Shown here: positions 1 through 10,305 of the stretch, piece after piece
Position numbering within the stretch: position 1 is the first letter of the stretch
Layout of the letters: each line of letters opens with the position of its first letter
The notes under the pieces: model-generated
Databases searched by the model: none
Told to the model about the DNA's origin: nothing
The model's input: only the letters and a program-made list of their open reading frames with translations
NCBI GenBank assembly: GCA_943787435.1
Contig: CALSMK010000021.1
Coordinates: forward strand, 1 to 64,000
Direction of reading: 5' to 3'
From: an uncultured Flavobacteriales bacterium
GTDB lineage: Bacteria > Bacteroidota > Bacteroidia > Flavobacteriales_D > Sanyastnellaceae
DNA length: 64,000 nucleotides
Position numbers and translations under genes: made by a program

Positions 1-1061
1 AGATTGATTTTGAGAGCGCCTTTGACCTCCATAAGTATGGGGCGTTCATCCAAGCCTCCAAGCCGATGGCAGACGGTCGCATCACCTTGAGTGGTGGATT
101 GAGGATGGATGGCAACGAAGTCAACGCCAACATGGCGAACCCCATTCGACAATTGAGCCCCCGTGTGGCCTTTCGTTGGAATTTTGCTCCGCGATGGAGC
201 CTCAATGCCAATACTGGTCGCTATTTCCAATTGCCCAGCTACTTGGTCTTGGGATACGCGGAGGATGGCCAGTTGGCCAATCAGGCAGCCGCGCGATACA
301 CGAGGTGCGACCAGGCCGTGGCGGGTCTGCGGTTTGATTGGGGAGAGCGGAACACCACGTTTGGCCTAGAGGGCTTCTTGAAAAGCTATCAAGGAAGTCC
401 AGTCAGCCGAGAGACGGGGATTGCGCTGGCCAACCTTGGTGCGGATTTTGGAGTCGTCGGCAATGAAGCCGTGCTCTTCGATGGTATTGGCCGTTCGTAT
501 GGTTTGGAGTTCCTTGCCCAGCGCAGACTCTACAAAGGGGTGTATGGTTTGTTGGCTTACACCTTGGTCCGAAGCGAGTATGAATTCGAGGGGGAGTTTG
601 CGCCGAGTGCCTGGGACAGCCGACACATCGTATCGCTCACCGGAGGAGCCAAGCTGAAGCGGGACTGGGAAGTGGGCGTCAGGTGGTTGTACAGCGGTGG
701 TTTGCCCTACACACCATACGACATCGACGTCAGCATGGATCGGGAGTATTGGGACAGTCAAGGGGTGCCTCAATTGGACTATGCTTTGTTGAATGCCAAC
801 CGAAACGCCTCTTTCAGTCAATTGGACTTGCGCGTGGACAAAAAGTGGTTCTTCAAGAATTGGAGCTTGGATGTGTTTATGGACATTCAGAACCTTTTTT
901 CACAAGTCCCAGACGCCCCGCCATCTCTAGATGTGTTGCGAGACCCCGCAACGGGGTTGCCCATTCCGGATCCTCAAAGCCCGGGACGTTATCAACCGAG
1001 ATACATCAATGCAAATGCGGGTACGGTGGTGCCGGCTATTGGTTTGATTGTTGAACTTTGA
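1..1061 (+). CDS. TonB-dependent receptor, C-terminal barrel part (5' end outside window)
   Basis: The reading frame is open from the window edge (frame of base 3), so the ORF-track ATG at base 66 is probably internal. The roughly 350 visible residues are alternating aromatic/polar beta-strands typical of the outer-membrane barrel of TonB-dependent receptors: ...RVAFRWNFAPRWSLNANTG, YGLEFLAQRR and a late LDVFMDIQNLF strand. The protein ends in a hydrophobic strand (VVPAIGLIVEL), as expected for barrel closure. Such receptors take up siderophores, vitamins or glycans across the outer membrane using TonB energy. The plug domain and any carboxypeptidase-like N-terminus lie outside the window, so the substrate cannot be named. 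The next gene begins 3 bases downstream, suggesting co-transcription. The family call is fairly sure. Confidence 0.8.
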   Translation, partial: IDFESAFDLHKYGAFIQASKPMADGRITLSGGLRMDGNEVNANMANPIRQLSPRVAFRWNFAPRWSLNANTGRYFQLPSYLVLGYAEDGQLANQAAARYTRCDQAVAGLRFDWGERNTTFGLEGFLKSYQGSPVSRETGIALANLGADFGVVGNEAVLFDGIGRSYGLEFLAQRRLYKGVYGLLAYTLVRSEYEFEGEFAPSAWDSRHIVSLTGGAKLKRDWEVGVRWLYSGGLPYTPYDIDVSMDREYWDSQGVPQLDYALLNANRNASFSQLDLRVDKKWFFKNWSLDVFMDIQNLFSQVPDAPPSLDVLRDPATGLPIPDPQSPGRYQPRYINANAGTVVPAIGLIVEL

Positions 1062-1064
1062 CGG

Positions 1065-1424
1065 GTGCGCATCGACAAGTTTTTATGGTCAGTCCGTCTC
1101 TTCAAAACAAGGTCTCTCGCTACTTCCCGTGTGAGAGAAGGCAAGGTTGAAGTGGATGGAGGGGCTGTGAAAGCCAGTCGCGAATTGAAAGTAGGGGAAG
1201 TGATCCGAATCAGGTCGGGTGCCCACTACGAATTGCACGAAGTATTGGGCTTTCCTAAAAGCCGAGTGGGGGCAAAGCTTGTCGATGATTATATCGCAGA
1301 CAAGACTCCAGATGAGGAGCGGCAGAGACAGGCCGTTACCCGAGAAATGATGAGGGAAATGCCCAAAGGGTTGGGTAGACCGACCAAAAAGGACCGCAGG
1401 AATTGGGATAAAATGAACCGGTGA
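1065..1424 (+). CDS. S4-domain RNA-binding protein (Hsp15-like)
   Basis: This 119-residue protein starts at GTG directly after the receptor stop. It opens with MRIDKFLWSVRLFKTRSLA and continues with a GKVEVDG loop. Together these form the S4 RNA-binding fold (about residues 1-60) seen in Hsp15/HslR, which binds stalled 50S subunits carrying peptidyl-tRNA. The C-terminal half is basic and ends in GRPTKKDRRNWDKM, the usual positively charged tail of this family. Family members act in the cytoplasm in ribosome rescue after heat stress. That role is inferred from the family and is not shown by the sequence. Only 4 bases separate it from the acetyltransferase. Confidence 0.85.
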   Translation: MRIDKFLWSVRLFKTRSLATSRVREGKVEVDGGAVKASRELKVGEVIRIRSGAHYELHEVLGFPKSRVGAKLVDDYIADKTPDEERQRQAVTREMMREMPKGLGRPTKKDRRNWDKMNR

Positions 1425-1428
1425 TCAA

Positions 1429-1878
1429 ATGAAGGGCTACGAGTTCAGTCGACTGTTACCAAGTGAGACTTGGCCTTTGAGGGCTGCTGTTTTATGGCCC
1501 GAAAAGGAGGTCGGTCCCAGCTGTGAGTTGAACGTAGATTCTGTCGAGGGCGCTCTTCATTTTGGCATCAAACAGAATGGTCTTGTGGTTTGCGTGGGGT
1601 CTTTCTTGCCCCAGGAACATCCTGAAAATCCTGAATTGACCTACCGGCTCAGGGCCATGGCGACGTCAGTGAACCACAGAAAAAAAGGCCTTGGAAGGAT
1701 GCTCATAGAAGGGGCTTTGGCCGAATTGATGAAGACGCAAGTCAAGGGTGTTTGGGCGGATGCTCGTCATGCCGCTCTGGGGTTTTATGCGAGGCTGGAT
1801 TGGGAGGTTTCCGGGCCCACCTACGAGGTGACAAATCGAGGGCTTCACCGACTTGTTTGGGTCCGAATTGACGAGTAG
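1429..1878 (+). CDS. GNAT-family N-acetyltransferase
   Basis: This 149-residue protein has the layout of a single GNAT domain. A beta-strand with YRLRAMATSVNHRKKGLGRML (about residues 71-91) carries the R/Q-x-x-G-x-G/A acetyl-CoA pyrophosphate loop, here RKKGLGR. It is followed by a helix and the late segment ARHAALGFYARLDWEVSG, the usual 'A..FY..LGF' motif. It should transfer an acetyl group from acetyl-CoA to an amine. The substrate cannot be read from the sequence. It is the last gene of a short tight run (receptor, S4 protein, GNAT), followed by a 195-base gap before the giant secreted protein. Confidence 0.8.
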   Translation: MKGYEFSRLLPSETWPLRAAVLWPEKEVGPSCELNVDSVEGALHFGIKQNGLVVCVGSFLPQEHPENPELTYRLRAMATSVNHRKKGLGRMLIEGALAELMKTQVKGVWADARHAALGFYARLDWEVSGPTYEVTNRGLHRLVWVRIDE

Positions 1879-1914
1879 ATAAAACGTTTGTCGACTAAAA
1901 TGGGCAGGTAGTGA

Positions 1915-1932
1915 TATTATACGCGTATAATA
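1915..1932. promoter_or_regulatory. Perfect 18-bp palindrome upstream of giant gene 1
   Basis: TATTATACGCGTATAATA reads identically on both strands and lies 141 bases before the ATG of the first giant HYR protein, in an otherwise unstructured 195-base gap (1879-2073). The A+T-rich arms with a central ACGCGT resemble a dimeric repressor or activator operator. A TTTG followed by TAATTTCG near 2003-2030 could be a -33/-7 promoter pair but the spacing is poor. The regulatory role is inference. Confidence 0.45.
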
Positions 1933-2073
1933 ACACCCCTTGTTGGGTAGGCCTCCAAATTAAGGTACTGTAATACAGCAGATTGAGCGTCTGCAAAGCC
2001 GTTTGATTTTGGCGTGTAATAATTTCGATTTGGCGAGAACCCTTCTCACTTTCCGAAAGCCAAAAGTATCGCC

Positions 2074-5000
2074 ATGTCTTACCAGAAGTCTGTTGCGCTT
2101 CTCTCTTGCGCTTTTTTGTTCTCGGCTCTAGCCCCAGAATCAACAAAGGCATTCACTTCAGAGGCCCCCAAATGGGAATCTCACGAAGTGGTTGAACGCT
2201 CCCTCACCCCAGGACTCAATGCTGAGTTCTTTTTGACCCATCCGAAGTCCAATGCTGTGTCTCCTCCTGACACAGAAGGACCCGTGATCACGGCAACCGC
2301 TCCAGCAGATGTAACGCTGTATGGTTGCCACGATGACTTGACCTTCTCAGAAGGCGCCATGGGCAAGCCCACATATTCTGTCTACGACGATTGTGGGTCA
2401 GCGGCCGTGACCAAAACTTACTCGGACTCCTTTGCATACTGCGCGCAGGCAGACGATGCCACGCCCGAAGGCGGTTTGGTCATCACGAGAACGTTTACAA
2501 TCGTGGCGGAAGATTGCTATGAGAACACCACTACGGTGACTCTGGTACAAACCATCACGGTGGTCGACAACAACCTCCCTTCATTCGTAGAAGCACTCCC
2601 TGGCGATACAACAGTGGACTGCGCTTCTGTTCCTTTAGCTCCAGTATTGACGGCGACCGATACTTGTGACTCTGAAGTGAGCGTGAGCTACACGGAATTG
2701 GCGACGAATGATTGCTCTGGCATCACACGTACTTGGGTGGCAGTGGACGATTGCGGCAACAGCATCACCCACACTCAAAACATCACGGTAACAGACACCA
2801 CTGATCCAGTGATCACCGGCACCCCATCTGACATTGCCTTAAATAACGATGCCGAAAATTGTGGCGCCCAGGTGACTTGGACGGCGCCAACAGCAACGGA
2901 CAACTGTGCCCTCAAAAGCTTGGAGTCCGATCACGATTCAGGAGACACGTTCCCTGTGGGCACCACTTTGGTGACCTATACAGCCACGGACAGCTGTGGC
3001 AATACGGCCACCACTTCATTTAATGTGGTGATTACCGACGCCGAGGACCCAGTTTTGGTTGGTGTTCCCTCTGACATCGCTCAAGGGAATGACTTGGATT
3101 CTTGCGGTGCCATTGTGACTTGGACGCTCCCCACGAGCTCTGACAATTGCTCAGGTGACACGTTGGTCGGTTCTCATGCTCCTGGCGACTACTTCGCTTT
3201 GGGACAAACCACGGTGACCTACACAGCCACGGACTCTGTCGGAAATGACACAACCTCCACTTTCGTGGTGACCATTTCAGACGAGCAGAAGCCCGCCATT
3301 GATGGTCTGCCTTCTGATATTTCAGTGTTGGCCGGAGCTGACTCTTGCGGCACGGTGGTCAACTGGACGGCTCCCACCAGCTCGGACAACTGCTCTGTCA
3401 CCAGCTTTACCCCGTCATCTCCGTCCGGAAGCGTTTTTGCTGTTGGCACCCACACCATTAGTTATACTGCATCTGACGCAGCAGGAAATGACAGCATTGC
3501 CTCATTTGACATTGTGGTAGCTGACGCCGAGAACCCGGTGATCTCAGACATGCCGGAGGACATTACAATCACCGCTGAAGCGGACTCATGCAGTGCGATT
3601 GTGACGTGGCAAGGCGCTACGGCAGACGACAATTGTGATATGCAATCCCTGACTTCTGATTACAGTTCAGGAGATCGGTTCCCAGTGGGGGCAACATTGG
3701 TGACGTATACAGCTTTGGACATTCACGGGAATGACACCACAGCCACTTTCACCATCACCGTCACGGACGACCAAAGTCCTTCTTTGATTGGAATGCCTTC
3801 TGACATCACCCAAACCATGGATCAAGATTCATGCGGTGCAGTGGTGAGTTGGACGCCTCCAACTGTGGATGAGAACTGCAGTCAAACTTTGACCGCGTCA
3901 CACAATCCAGGAGACTACTTTCCTGCCGGTCCCACGACGGTGACCTACATCTCAATGGACCCTTCAGGGGGGGCGGACACCGCGAGCTTCACCATCACCA
4001 CAACGGACGATGAAGCGCCGGTCATCTTGAATACGCCAACAGACTTTGGCGTGGATTCAGACGCCGGTGTGTGCACGGCTGTCGCAACATGGACGCCTCC
4101 AACGGCCTCTGACAACTGTGGTCAGACCATGACCAGTACCCACAATCCGGGCGACACTTTTGAAAGTGGAGAGACTGTGGTGAGCTATGTGTCTGTGGAT
4201 GCTGCAGGCAACCAAGATTCTACGGCATTCACCATTACGGTTTCCGACAACGAGGCACCTGTGCTCACGGCCATGGCCATGGACACCACATCTGAGTGTT
4301 CTGGATTGACCGACACAACCGATCTCGATGCTTGGCTTGCCAACCATGGCGGAGCCACAGCCACAGACAACTGCGACAGCTTGGCTTGGACCCACAACTA
4401 TGCAGGAGACTGCACCGTTGAAGTGGGGGATTTCAATACCCACCAGCAAGGAGGTTGGGGCAGCACTTCAGGCGGTGTTCACGACAACCTGAACAACAAC
4501 TTTGACGCCATTTTCCCATCGGGTGTAACCGTCGGTTGCTCCGCGGGTTATGAGATTGTTTTTACAACCGCAGACGCCATTGAGACGTATTTGCCATGCA
4601 CTGGAGATGCTGAGTCTTTGGTGATTTCTCACTCTGGCCCCAATCCAGAAGCGAGCTCAGATCCTACGTGTTGGAACAATGCGCTGGTCAGCCAAATCCT
4701 GACAGCCAAGCTCAACGCTCAGTTTGATGCCAATTTGCCGGCATTCAGCAGTTCTGATTTGTTGTTGGGTGACTTGGTCGCGACCTCTGGTGTTTTCATG
4801 GGCATGTCTGCCAATGACATCATCGCTGTGGCAGATTCCATTGTAGGGGATTGCAGCACGAGCTACACCTTGAATGAGATCCGGGCTGTCTTGAACGACT
4901 TCAACCGGAACTACGCAGGTTCCCAAGTGGATGAAGGTCTTTTTGCTCCTGCGGCTTGTTTCTACGGGGACTGCGGTGGAACAGGCTCTGTGACCGTCAC

Positions 5001-8000
5001 GTTTACGGCTACGGACGAAGCGGGCAACACCAGCTCTACGACGGCTTCATTCACTTCAGTGGATACAACGCCTCCAACCATCAGTGCCCAGGACTACACC
5101 TTGGCATTGGACAGCACGGGCGCAGCCACGTTGACCGCAGCCAATGTGGACACGGGAACAGCAGATGCTTGTGGCTTCGATACCTTGACATTGAGCCAAA
5201 CGGCCTTTGATTGCTCCCACCTTGGAGATGTCACTGTGACCCTCACTGCTCTGGATGACTGCGGGAACAGCTCCACTGCGGACGTGACCATTACCGTCAC
5301 CGATACCATTGCACCCAACATCACCGAGGCCGACGTTGCCGACATTACACAAGATTCGGATGCGGACGTGTGCACGGCAGTGGTGACTTGGACCGACCCC
5401 AGCACATGGGACAACTGTGCGGGGGAGACCTTGTCTTATTCTCACGCCTCAGGGTCCACCTTTGATGTGGGCGTGACTACCGTGACCATCACGGTGACAG
5501 ACGGCTCTGCGAATGCAGACAGCCTGACCTTCGATGTGACCATCGAGGACAATCAAGTCCCAACCATTGCCGCCATGGCGCAGGTGGATGCGGAAACCAG
5601 CCCCACAACATGTGATGCTTTGGTTACCTGGACCGATCCCGTCACCTCAGACAACTGTCCTGGAGACACCTTGACCTATTCGCACGATCCTGGCAGCACG
5701 TTTGGGCTGGGCACCACAACGGTGACCGCTTATGTTACCGATGCCGCAATGAACACGGACAGCGTGAAGTTCGATGTGGTGGTGGTCGATGCCACTGACC
5801 CCGTCATCAACGGTATGCCTACGGACACCACCATCTCCAACGATTTGGATGCATGTGAAGCCGTTTACAATTGGACAGCTCCCTCAGCTGCGGACAATTG
5901 CGAGTTGGACACGTTGTATGCCGATCACGATTCTGGAGACAGCTTCCCTCTTGGTGCCACCGTGGTGACCTACACGGCTTTGGACGAAACGGGCAACGAC
6001 TCGTTGGCCACCTTTACCATCACAGTCGAGGACAATCAAGCCCCCACCATCGCTTCTTTGCCGGACACGACGTTGTCCAGTGAATTGAGCAGTTGTTCTG
6101 CGGTATACACTTGGCTGAATCCAGCCACCAGTGACAACTGCCCGGGAGAAACGATTTCTTCCTCTCACCCTTCTGGCTCGGCCTTCCCTGTGGGCTCAAC
6201 CACAGTGACGTTGACCGTCACCGATGCCTCACTCAACAGCGACAGCACGAGTTTTGTGGTGACCGTTTTGGACAATGAGAATCCCATCATTGCCACCATG
6301 AGCGACATCACAGTGAATACAGCCCCAGGTCTGTGCACGCAAACGGTCCCATGGACAGCACCCGCGGTTACGGATAACTGCGCGCTGGACACATTGACTT
6401 GTAGCCATACCCCAGGTAGCAGTTTTACTGCGGCGGGCAGCGGTGAGACTACGATTACCTACACAGCATTGGACTCTTCAGGAAATACCGCAACCGAGAC
6501 ATTCAAGATCATCGTGGTTGACAACGAGTTGCCTGTCATGACTGCGGCTTCAGACACCACTTTGGAGTGCGCTGAAAACAATGGAGCGGCTTTCAGCGCT
6601 TGGCTCGCCAATTATGGCGGAGCGACGGCGACGGACAACTGTACCGGAAACTTGACATGGACGAATGACCATGATGATAACGAGGAGCCCAACTGGATCT
6701 GTGGATACACGACATCAATTACGGTGACGTTTACTGCGACAGATGAAAGTTCAAACAGCTCTACGACAACAGCCACTTTCAACGTTGTAGACACGACGGA
6801 CCCTGTTTTTGACCAAACCCTTCCAGGTGACACCACTGTGAACTGCGAGAGTGTTCCTGCTGCTGTTGCGTTGACGGCCCAGGACGGATGCAGTGGCGAG
6901 ATCTCTGTGACTTACGTGCCAGACACGGTGCCTGGAGCATGCCCTCATGAATACACGATCAATCGGACTTGGAGCACAACGGACGATTGTGGGAATTCTG
7001 CAACGCACACTCAGGTGATCACGGTACAGGACACGGTTGCACCCCTCATTACTGTGCAAGCCATGGATTCGACCCTCGCTTGTGATGGAACTGACCACTC
7101 TGCTGACTTCGCATCATGGCGGGCAGCTTATGGAGGTGCCACAGCGACTGAAACCTGTGGAGACATCACGTGGACAGAGTCCTACGTGATGGGTTCAACT
7201 TGTGCTGGAGATTCTGCTGAAGTGACCTTCACGGCCACAGATGAATGCGGCAACTTCTCCACCACAACAGCCATCTGGAAGATGGAGGACGTGACCGCAC
7301 CCGTTCTTGTAACACCAGCTGAAAACGACACTGTTGAATGCGATGGTGCAGGCAACACAGCCGCAATTGTGGCTTGGCTGAGTGCAAATGCAGGCGCAAC
7401 AGCCACGGAGGAGTGTTCCGGTTTGAAGTGGAGCAATGACTTCTCAACCATGGGCATGACGTGTGGAAATACGAGTGCAGTCCAAGTTGTGTTTACAGCG
7501 ACAGACTCTTGCCAGAATGCGACGCAGACCGTTGCGACATTTGTGATCGAAGACACCACGCCTCCGAGCTTCGTTGAAGCTTTACCTGCCAATGGGACAT
7601 TTGAATGTGACGCAGTTCCTACTCCGGAAACGTTGACCGCCACAGACATCTGCGGAGGCAGCATGCCGGTTACGTTCAATCAGCAGAGGGTGGACAGCAT
7701 TTGTCCGGACACCTACAGGTTGATGCGGACTTGGACGACGGCGGATTCATGTGGAAACACGGCCAGCCATACCCAAACGTTGATCATCGAGGACACAAGT
7801 GCTCCTTTGGTCGTAGCCAAGGACGTTACGATTTACTTGGACGACAATGGTTCTGCGACACTCGTGGCCGATAGCTTGGACAACGGATCTTCTGACAACT
7901 GTTCAACACCTTTCTTCTCGGCAGACAATACCACTTTCAACTGCGGAAACCTGGGGGGCAATCCCGTTCTCTTGACCGCAAGCGACTCTTGTCTCAACAC

Positions 8001-10305
8001 CGCAAGCGCCACCGTGCAGGTGACCGTTCTCGACACCATTTCTCCAGTATTTGTGGATGAATTTGGATCACCCGCATTGGCGGAGGACAAAACCGTGGAA
8101 TGCGATGGCACTGACCACACCACAGATCTGAACAGTTGGATTGCCAACCATGGTGGGGCAGAAGCCGAAGACAATTGCTCGTCATTTGTTTGGAGCACCA
8201 GCGATACGACCTTTGTCCCCAGTTGCGGTAACTCTGGAAGCTATACCATGACGTTTACGGCAACGGATCCGAGTGGGAACTCAAGTTCAACAACCGCGTC
8301 GTACATCATCTCTGATACTGAACCACCTGTCATTGCATCAAGCGCTACCAATGTGACGGTGGAGTGTGATGGAAACGGCAATACGGAAGCCTTGGCCAGT
8401 TGGGTCGAAGCCAATGGTGGTGCTGGAGCCGTGTCCGATGCCTGCGGCGATGTCACATGGAGCAACAACTTTAGTGGATTCGGTGCCAGCTGCACGGGTA
8501 GCAGTGCGGTGGAGGTCACCTTCTATGCCACCGATGACTGCGGCAATGTCGCTTCCACATCGAGCATCTTCACCATTGAAGACACCACAGCGCCCTCACT
8601 TACAGCTGCAGCTGCAGATACCACGGTGGAGTGCGACGGTTCAGGAAACCTCAGCGATTTGCAGACATGGTTGGCCAATTATGGTGGTGCGACCGTTGAC
8701 GAGCTTTGTGGGCAAATCACTTGGACCATAGACACGCTGTCATTGGCCCCAGGTTGTGCATCTTCAGGAAGCCAAACCATCAACTTCACGGCAAGTGACG
8801 ATTGCGGAAACTCCGTTGCTTCGAGTGCCACCTTCAACATCATTGACAACACTCAGCCGAATGCGTTGGCCAATGATTTCACAGTCTACTTGGATGCCAA
8901 CGGTGTCGCTTCTATTGAAGTCGCTGACATTGATAACGGCTCAAATGATGATTGTGGTGACGTAACGATGGCATTGGATGTGAATTCATTCGATTGCGAT
9001 GATGTAGGTCCCAACCCTGTGACCCTGTCCGTTTGGGATGCGTGTATGAATGTTGATTCTGCAACGGTGACGGTCAATGTGACTGCCATTGACAGCCTGG
9101 CTCCAACGGTGGAGAACATGCCAGCCGATACAACGGTGACCGCAGATGACAGCAAGTGTTCTGCAATTGTGAATTTTGTCATGCCGACTGCCGCTGACAA
9201 TTGCGATGGAGGTTCATTGACCGCCTCACACAACCCAGGGGATGAGTTCCCGGTAGGAACCACAACGGTGACTTTCACAGTGGTGGACGCCAGTCAAAAC
9301 ACGGACTCAACCACCTTTGACATCACCGTAACGGATGACGAGTTGCCTGCATTCGCGCAGGTTCCAAGCAACATTTCAGTGAACAGCGATACCGGAGTGT
9401 GCACAGCCGCTCCACCTTGGACGGCTCCAGTCATTACTGACAATTGCGGCATTGACACCATCATCTCGACCCATGAAAGTGGAGATGTGTTCTCTTTGGG
9501 AACGACAACCGTAACCTACACGGCCACGGACATCCATGGCAACGTGGACAGCGTGAGCTTTACAGTGGAAGTCACCGATGCAGAGAAGCCAGCCATTGCA
9601 GGTCTTCCAGCAGACATTGCCCAAGGCAACGATGTTGGGGAGTGCACGGCAGCCGTTACATGGACATTGCCCACGGCGAGCGACAACTGCGAGTTGGATA
9701 CCCTGATTTCATCTCACCAAAGCGGGGACGTGTTCCCGCTTGGCGCAACCGTGGTGACCTACACTGCAACGGATGCCGCTGGAAATGATTCCATTGCCAC
9801 CTTCACAGTGACCATCAGTGACACAGAAAAGCCTGGCATCGAGAACTTGCCTTCCAACATCACCCAGACGAACGATGAGGACGTTTGTGGTGCGGTTATC
9901 ACATGGGAAGGCTACGATAGCACGACCGACTCCTACATCAATGTGGAAGAGAGTGACAACTGCCCTGGGGCCAACATTTCGTCCACACACAACAGTGGCG
10001 ATACGTTCCCAGTCGGTGTCACGACTGTGACCTACACGGCAATCGATGCCGCAGGGAATGATTCCATTGCCAGCTTTACGGTGACCATCACCGACGACCA
10101 GAAGCCAGCCATTGACGGACTTCCAGCTGACTTCTCCCAGACTGCGGATGCAGATTCATGCGGAGCGATGGTGTCTTGGACACCTCCGACCAGCTCGGAC
10201 AACTGCACGGGAGACACCTTGGCCACGAGCCACGAAGTGGGCTCATACTTCCCCGTGGGAACCACGACCAGTGACTTACACAGCTACGGATTCAGTGGGC
10301 AATGA
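2074..10305 (+). CDS. Giant HYR-repeat secreted protein 1, N-terminal segment (2,743 aa)
   Basis: The segment starts at ATG 2074 with a Sec signal peptide (MSYQKSVALLSCAFLFSALA, then ..STKA). About 30 HYR/Ig-like units of 75-90 residues follow. One unit type has the pattern P-x-I-x-G-x-P-x-D-I...C...TAxDNC...FPVGTTTVTYTA..D..GN. A second type has VECDGxGN...W..NHGGATATDNC...TVTFTATD.CGN. Unit 9 (about 4390-4990) carries a roughly 190-residue foreign insert. Units at 5070, 7800 and 8860 are a third type (LDSTGAATL.../LDDNGSATL...). The ORF ends artificially at 10305, where a single extra base near 10270 shifts the frame and the next repeat continues in frame +2. The product is extracellular and likely adhesive or structural. 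Ligand binding cannot be deduced. Confidence 0.85.
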   Translation: MSYQKSVALLSCAFLFSALAPESTKAFTSEAPKWESHEVVERSLTPGLNAEFFLTHPKSNAVSPPDTEGPVITATAPADVTLYGCHDDLTFSEGAMGKPTYSVYDDCGSAAVTKTYSDSFAYCAQADDATPEGGLVITRTFTIVAEDCYENTTTVTLVQTITVVDNNLPSFVEALPGDTTVDCASVPLAPVLTATDTCDSEVSVSYTELATNDCSGITRTWVAVDDCGNSITHTQNITVTDTTDPVITGTPSDIALNNDAENCGAQVTWTAPTATDNCALKSLESDHDSGDTFPVGTTLVTYTATDSCGNTATTSFNVVITDAEDPVLVGVPSDIAQGNDLDSCGAIVTWTLPTSSDNCSGDTLVGSHAPGDYFALGQTTVTYTATDSVGNDTTSTFVVTISDEQKPAIDGLPSDISVLAGADSCGTVVNWTAPTSSDNCSVTSFTPSSPSGSVFAVGTHTISYTASDAAGNDSIASFDIVVADAENPVISDMPEDITITAEADSCSAIVTWQGATADDNCDMQSLTSDYSSGDRFPVGATLVTYTALDIHGNDTTATFTITVTDDQSPSLIGMPSDITQTMDQDSCGAVVSWTPPTVDENCSQTLTASHNPGDYFPAGPTTVTYISMDPSGGADTASFTITTTDDEAPVILNTPTDFGVDSDAGVCTAVATWTPPTASDNCGQTMTSTHNPGDTFESGETVVSYVSVDAAGNQDSTAFTITVSDNEAPVLTAMAMDTTSECSGLTDTTDLDAWLANHGGATATDNCDSLAWTHNYAGDCTVEVGDFNTHQQGGWGSTSGGVHDNLNNNFDAIFPSGVTVGCSAGYEIVFTTADAIETYLPCTGDAESLVISHSGPNPEASSDPTCWNNALVSQILTAKLNAQFDANLPAFSSSDLLLGDLVATSGVFMGMSANDIIAVADSIVGDCSTSYTLNEIRAVLNDFNRNYAGSQVDEGLFAPAACFYGDCGGTGSVTVTFTATDEAGNTSSTTASFTSVDTTPPTISAQDYTLALDSTGAATLTAANVDTGTADACGFDTLTLSQTAFDCSHLGDVTVTLTALDDCGNSSTADVTITVTDTIAPNITEADVADITQDSDADVCTAVVTWTDPSTWDNCAGETLSYSHASGSTFDVGVTTVTITVTDGSANADSLTFDVTIEDNQVPTIAAMAQVDAETSPTTCDALVTWTDPVTSDNCPGDTLTYSHDPGSTFGLGTTTVTAYVTDAAMNTDSVKFDVVVVDATDPVINGMPTDTTISNDLDACEAVYNWTAPSAADNCELDTLYADHDSGDSFPLGATVVTYTALDETGNDSLATFTITVEDNQAPTIASLPDTTLSSELSSCSAVYTWLNPATSDNCPGETISSSHPSGSAFPVGSTTVTLTVTDASLNSDSTSFVVTVLDNENPIIATMSDITVNTAPGLCTQTVPWTAPAVTDNCALDTLTCSHTPGSSFTAAGSGETTITYTALDSSGNTATETFKIIVVDNELPVMTAASDTTLECAENNGAAFSAWLANYGGATATDNCTGNLTWTNDHDDNEEPNWICGYTTSITVTFTATDESSNSSTTTATFNVVDTTDPVFDQTLPGDTTVNCESVPAAVALTAQDGCSGEISVTYVPDTVPGACPHEYTINRTWSTTDDCGNSATHTQVITVQDTVAPLITVQAMDSTLACDGTDHSADFASWRAAYGGATATETCGDITWTESYVMGSTCAGDSAEVTFTATDECGNFSTTTAIWKMEDVTAPVLVTPAENDTVECDGAGNTAAIVAWLSANAGATATEECSGLKWSNDFSTMGMTCGNTSAVQVVFTATDSCQNATQTVATFVIEDTTPPSFVEALPANGTFECDAVPTPETLTATDICGGSMPVTFNQQRVDSICPDTYRLMRTWTTADSCGNTASHTQTLIIEDTSAPLVVAKDVTIYLDDNGSATLVADSLDNGSSDNCSTPFFSADNTTFNCGNLGGNPVLLTASDSCLNTASATVQVTVLDTISPVFVDEFGSPALAEDKTVECDGTDHTTDLNSWIANHGGAEAEDNCSSFVWSTSDTTFVPSCGNSGSYTMTFTATDPSGNSSSTTASYIISDTEPPVIASSATNVTVECDGNGNTEALASWVEANGGAGAVSDACGDVTWSNNFSGFGASCTGSSAVEVTFYATDDCGNVASTSSIFTIEDTTAPSLTAAAADTTVECDGSGNLSDLQTWLANYGGATVDELCGQITWTIDTLSLAPGCASSGSQTINFTASDDCGNSVASSATFNIIDNTQPNALANDFTVYLDANGVASIEVADIDNGSNDDCGDVTMALDVNSFDCDDVGPNPVTLSVWDACMNVDSATVTVNVTAIDSLAPTVENMPADTTVTADDSKCSAIVNFVMPTAADNCDGGSLTASHNPGDEFPVGTTTVTFTVVDASQNTDSTTFDITVTDDELPAFAQVPSNISVNSDTGVCTAAPPWTAPVITDNCGIDTIISTHESGDVFSLGTTTVTYTATDIHGNVDSVSFTVEVTDAEKPAIAGLPADIAQGNDVGECTAAVTWTLPTASDNCELDTLISSHQSGDVFPLGATVVTYTATDAAGNDSIATFTVTISDTEKPGIENLPSNITQTNDEDVCGAVITWEGYDSTTDSYINVEESDNCPGANISSTHNSGDTFPVGVTTVTYTAIDAAGNDSIASFTVTITDDQKPAIDGLPADFSQTADADSCGAMVSWTPPTSSDNCTGDTLATSHEVGSYFPVGTTTSDLHSYGFSGQ
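4399..4975 (+). other. Non-HYR insert inside HYR unit 9 of giant protein 1
   Basis: The HYR unit beginning VLTAMAMDTTSECSG is interrupted after WTHNYAGDC and resumes at CGGTGSVTVTFTATDEAGN. The material between starts TVEVGDFNTHQQGGWGS and includes CTGDAESLVISHSG, LTAKLNAQFDANLPAF and the helical ADSIVGDCSTSYTLNEIRAVLNDFNRNYAG. It is not repeat-like and is richer in Asn/Leu helices than the beta-rich surroundings. I do not recognise a named family with certainty. It lies in the loop between two conserved Cys positions, so the HYR fold could still close around it. Confidence 0.55.
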
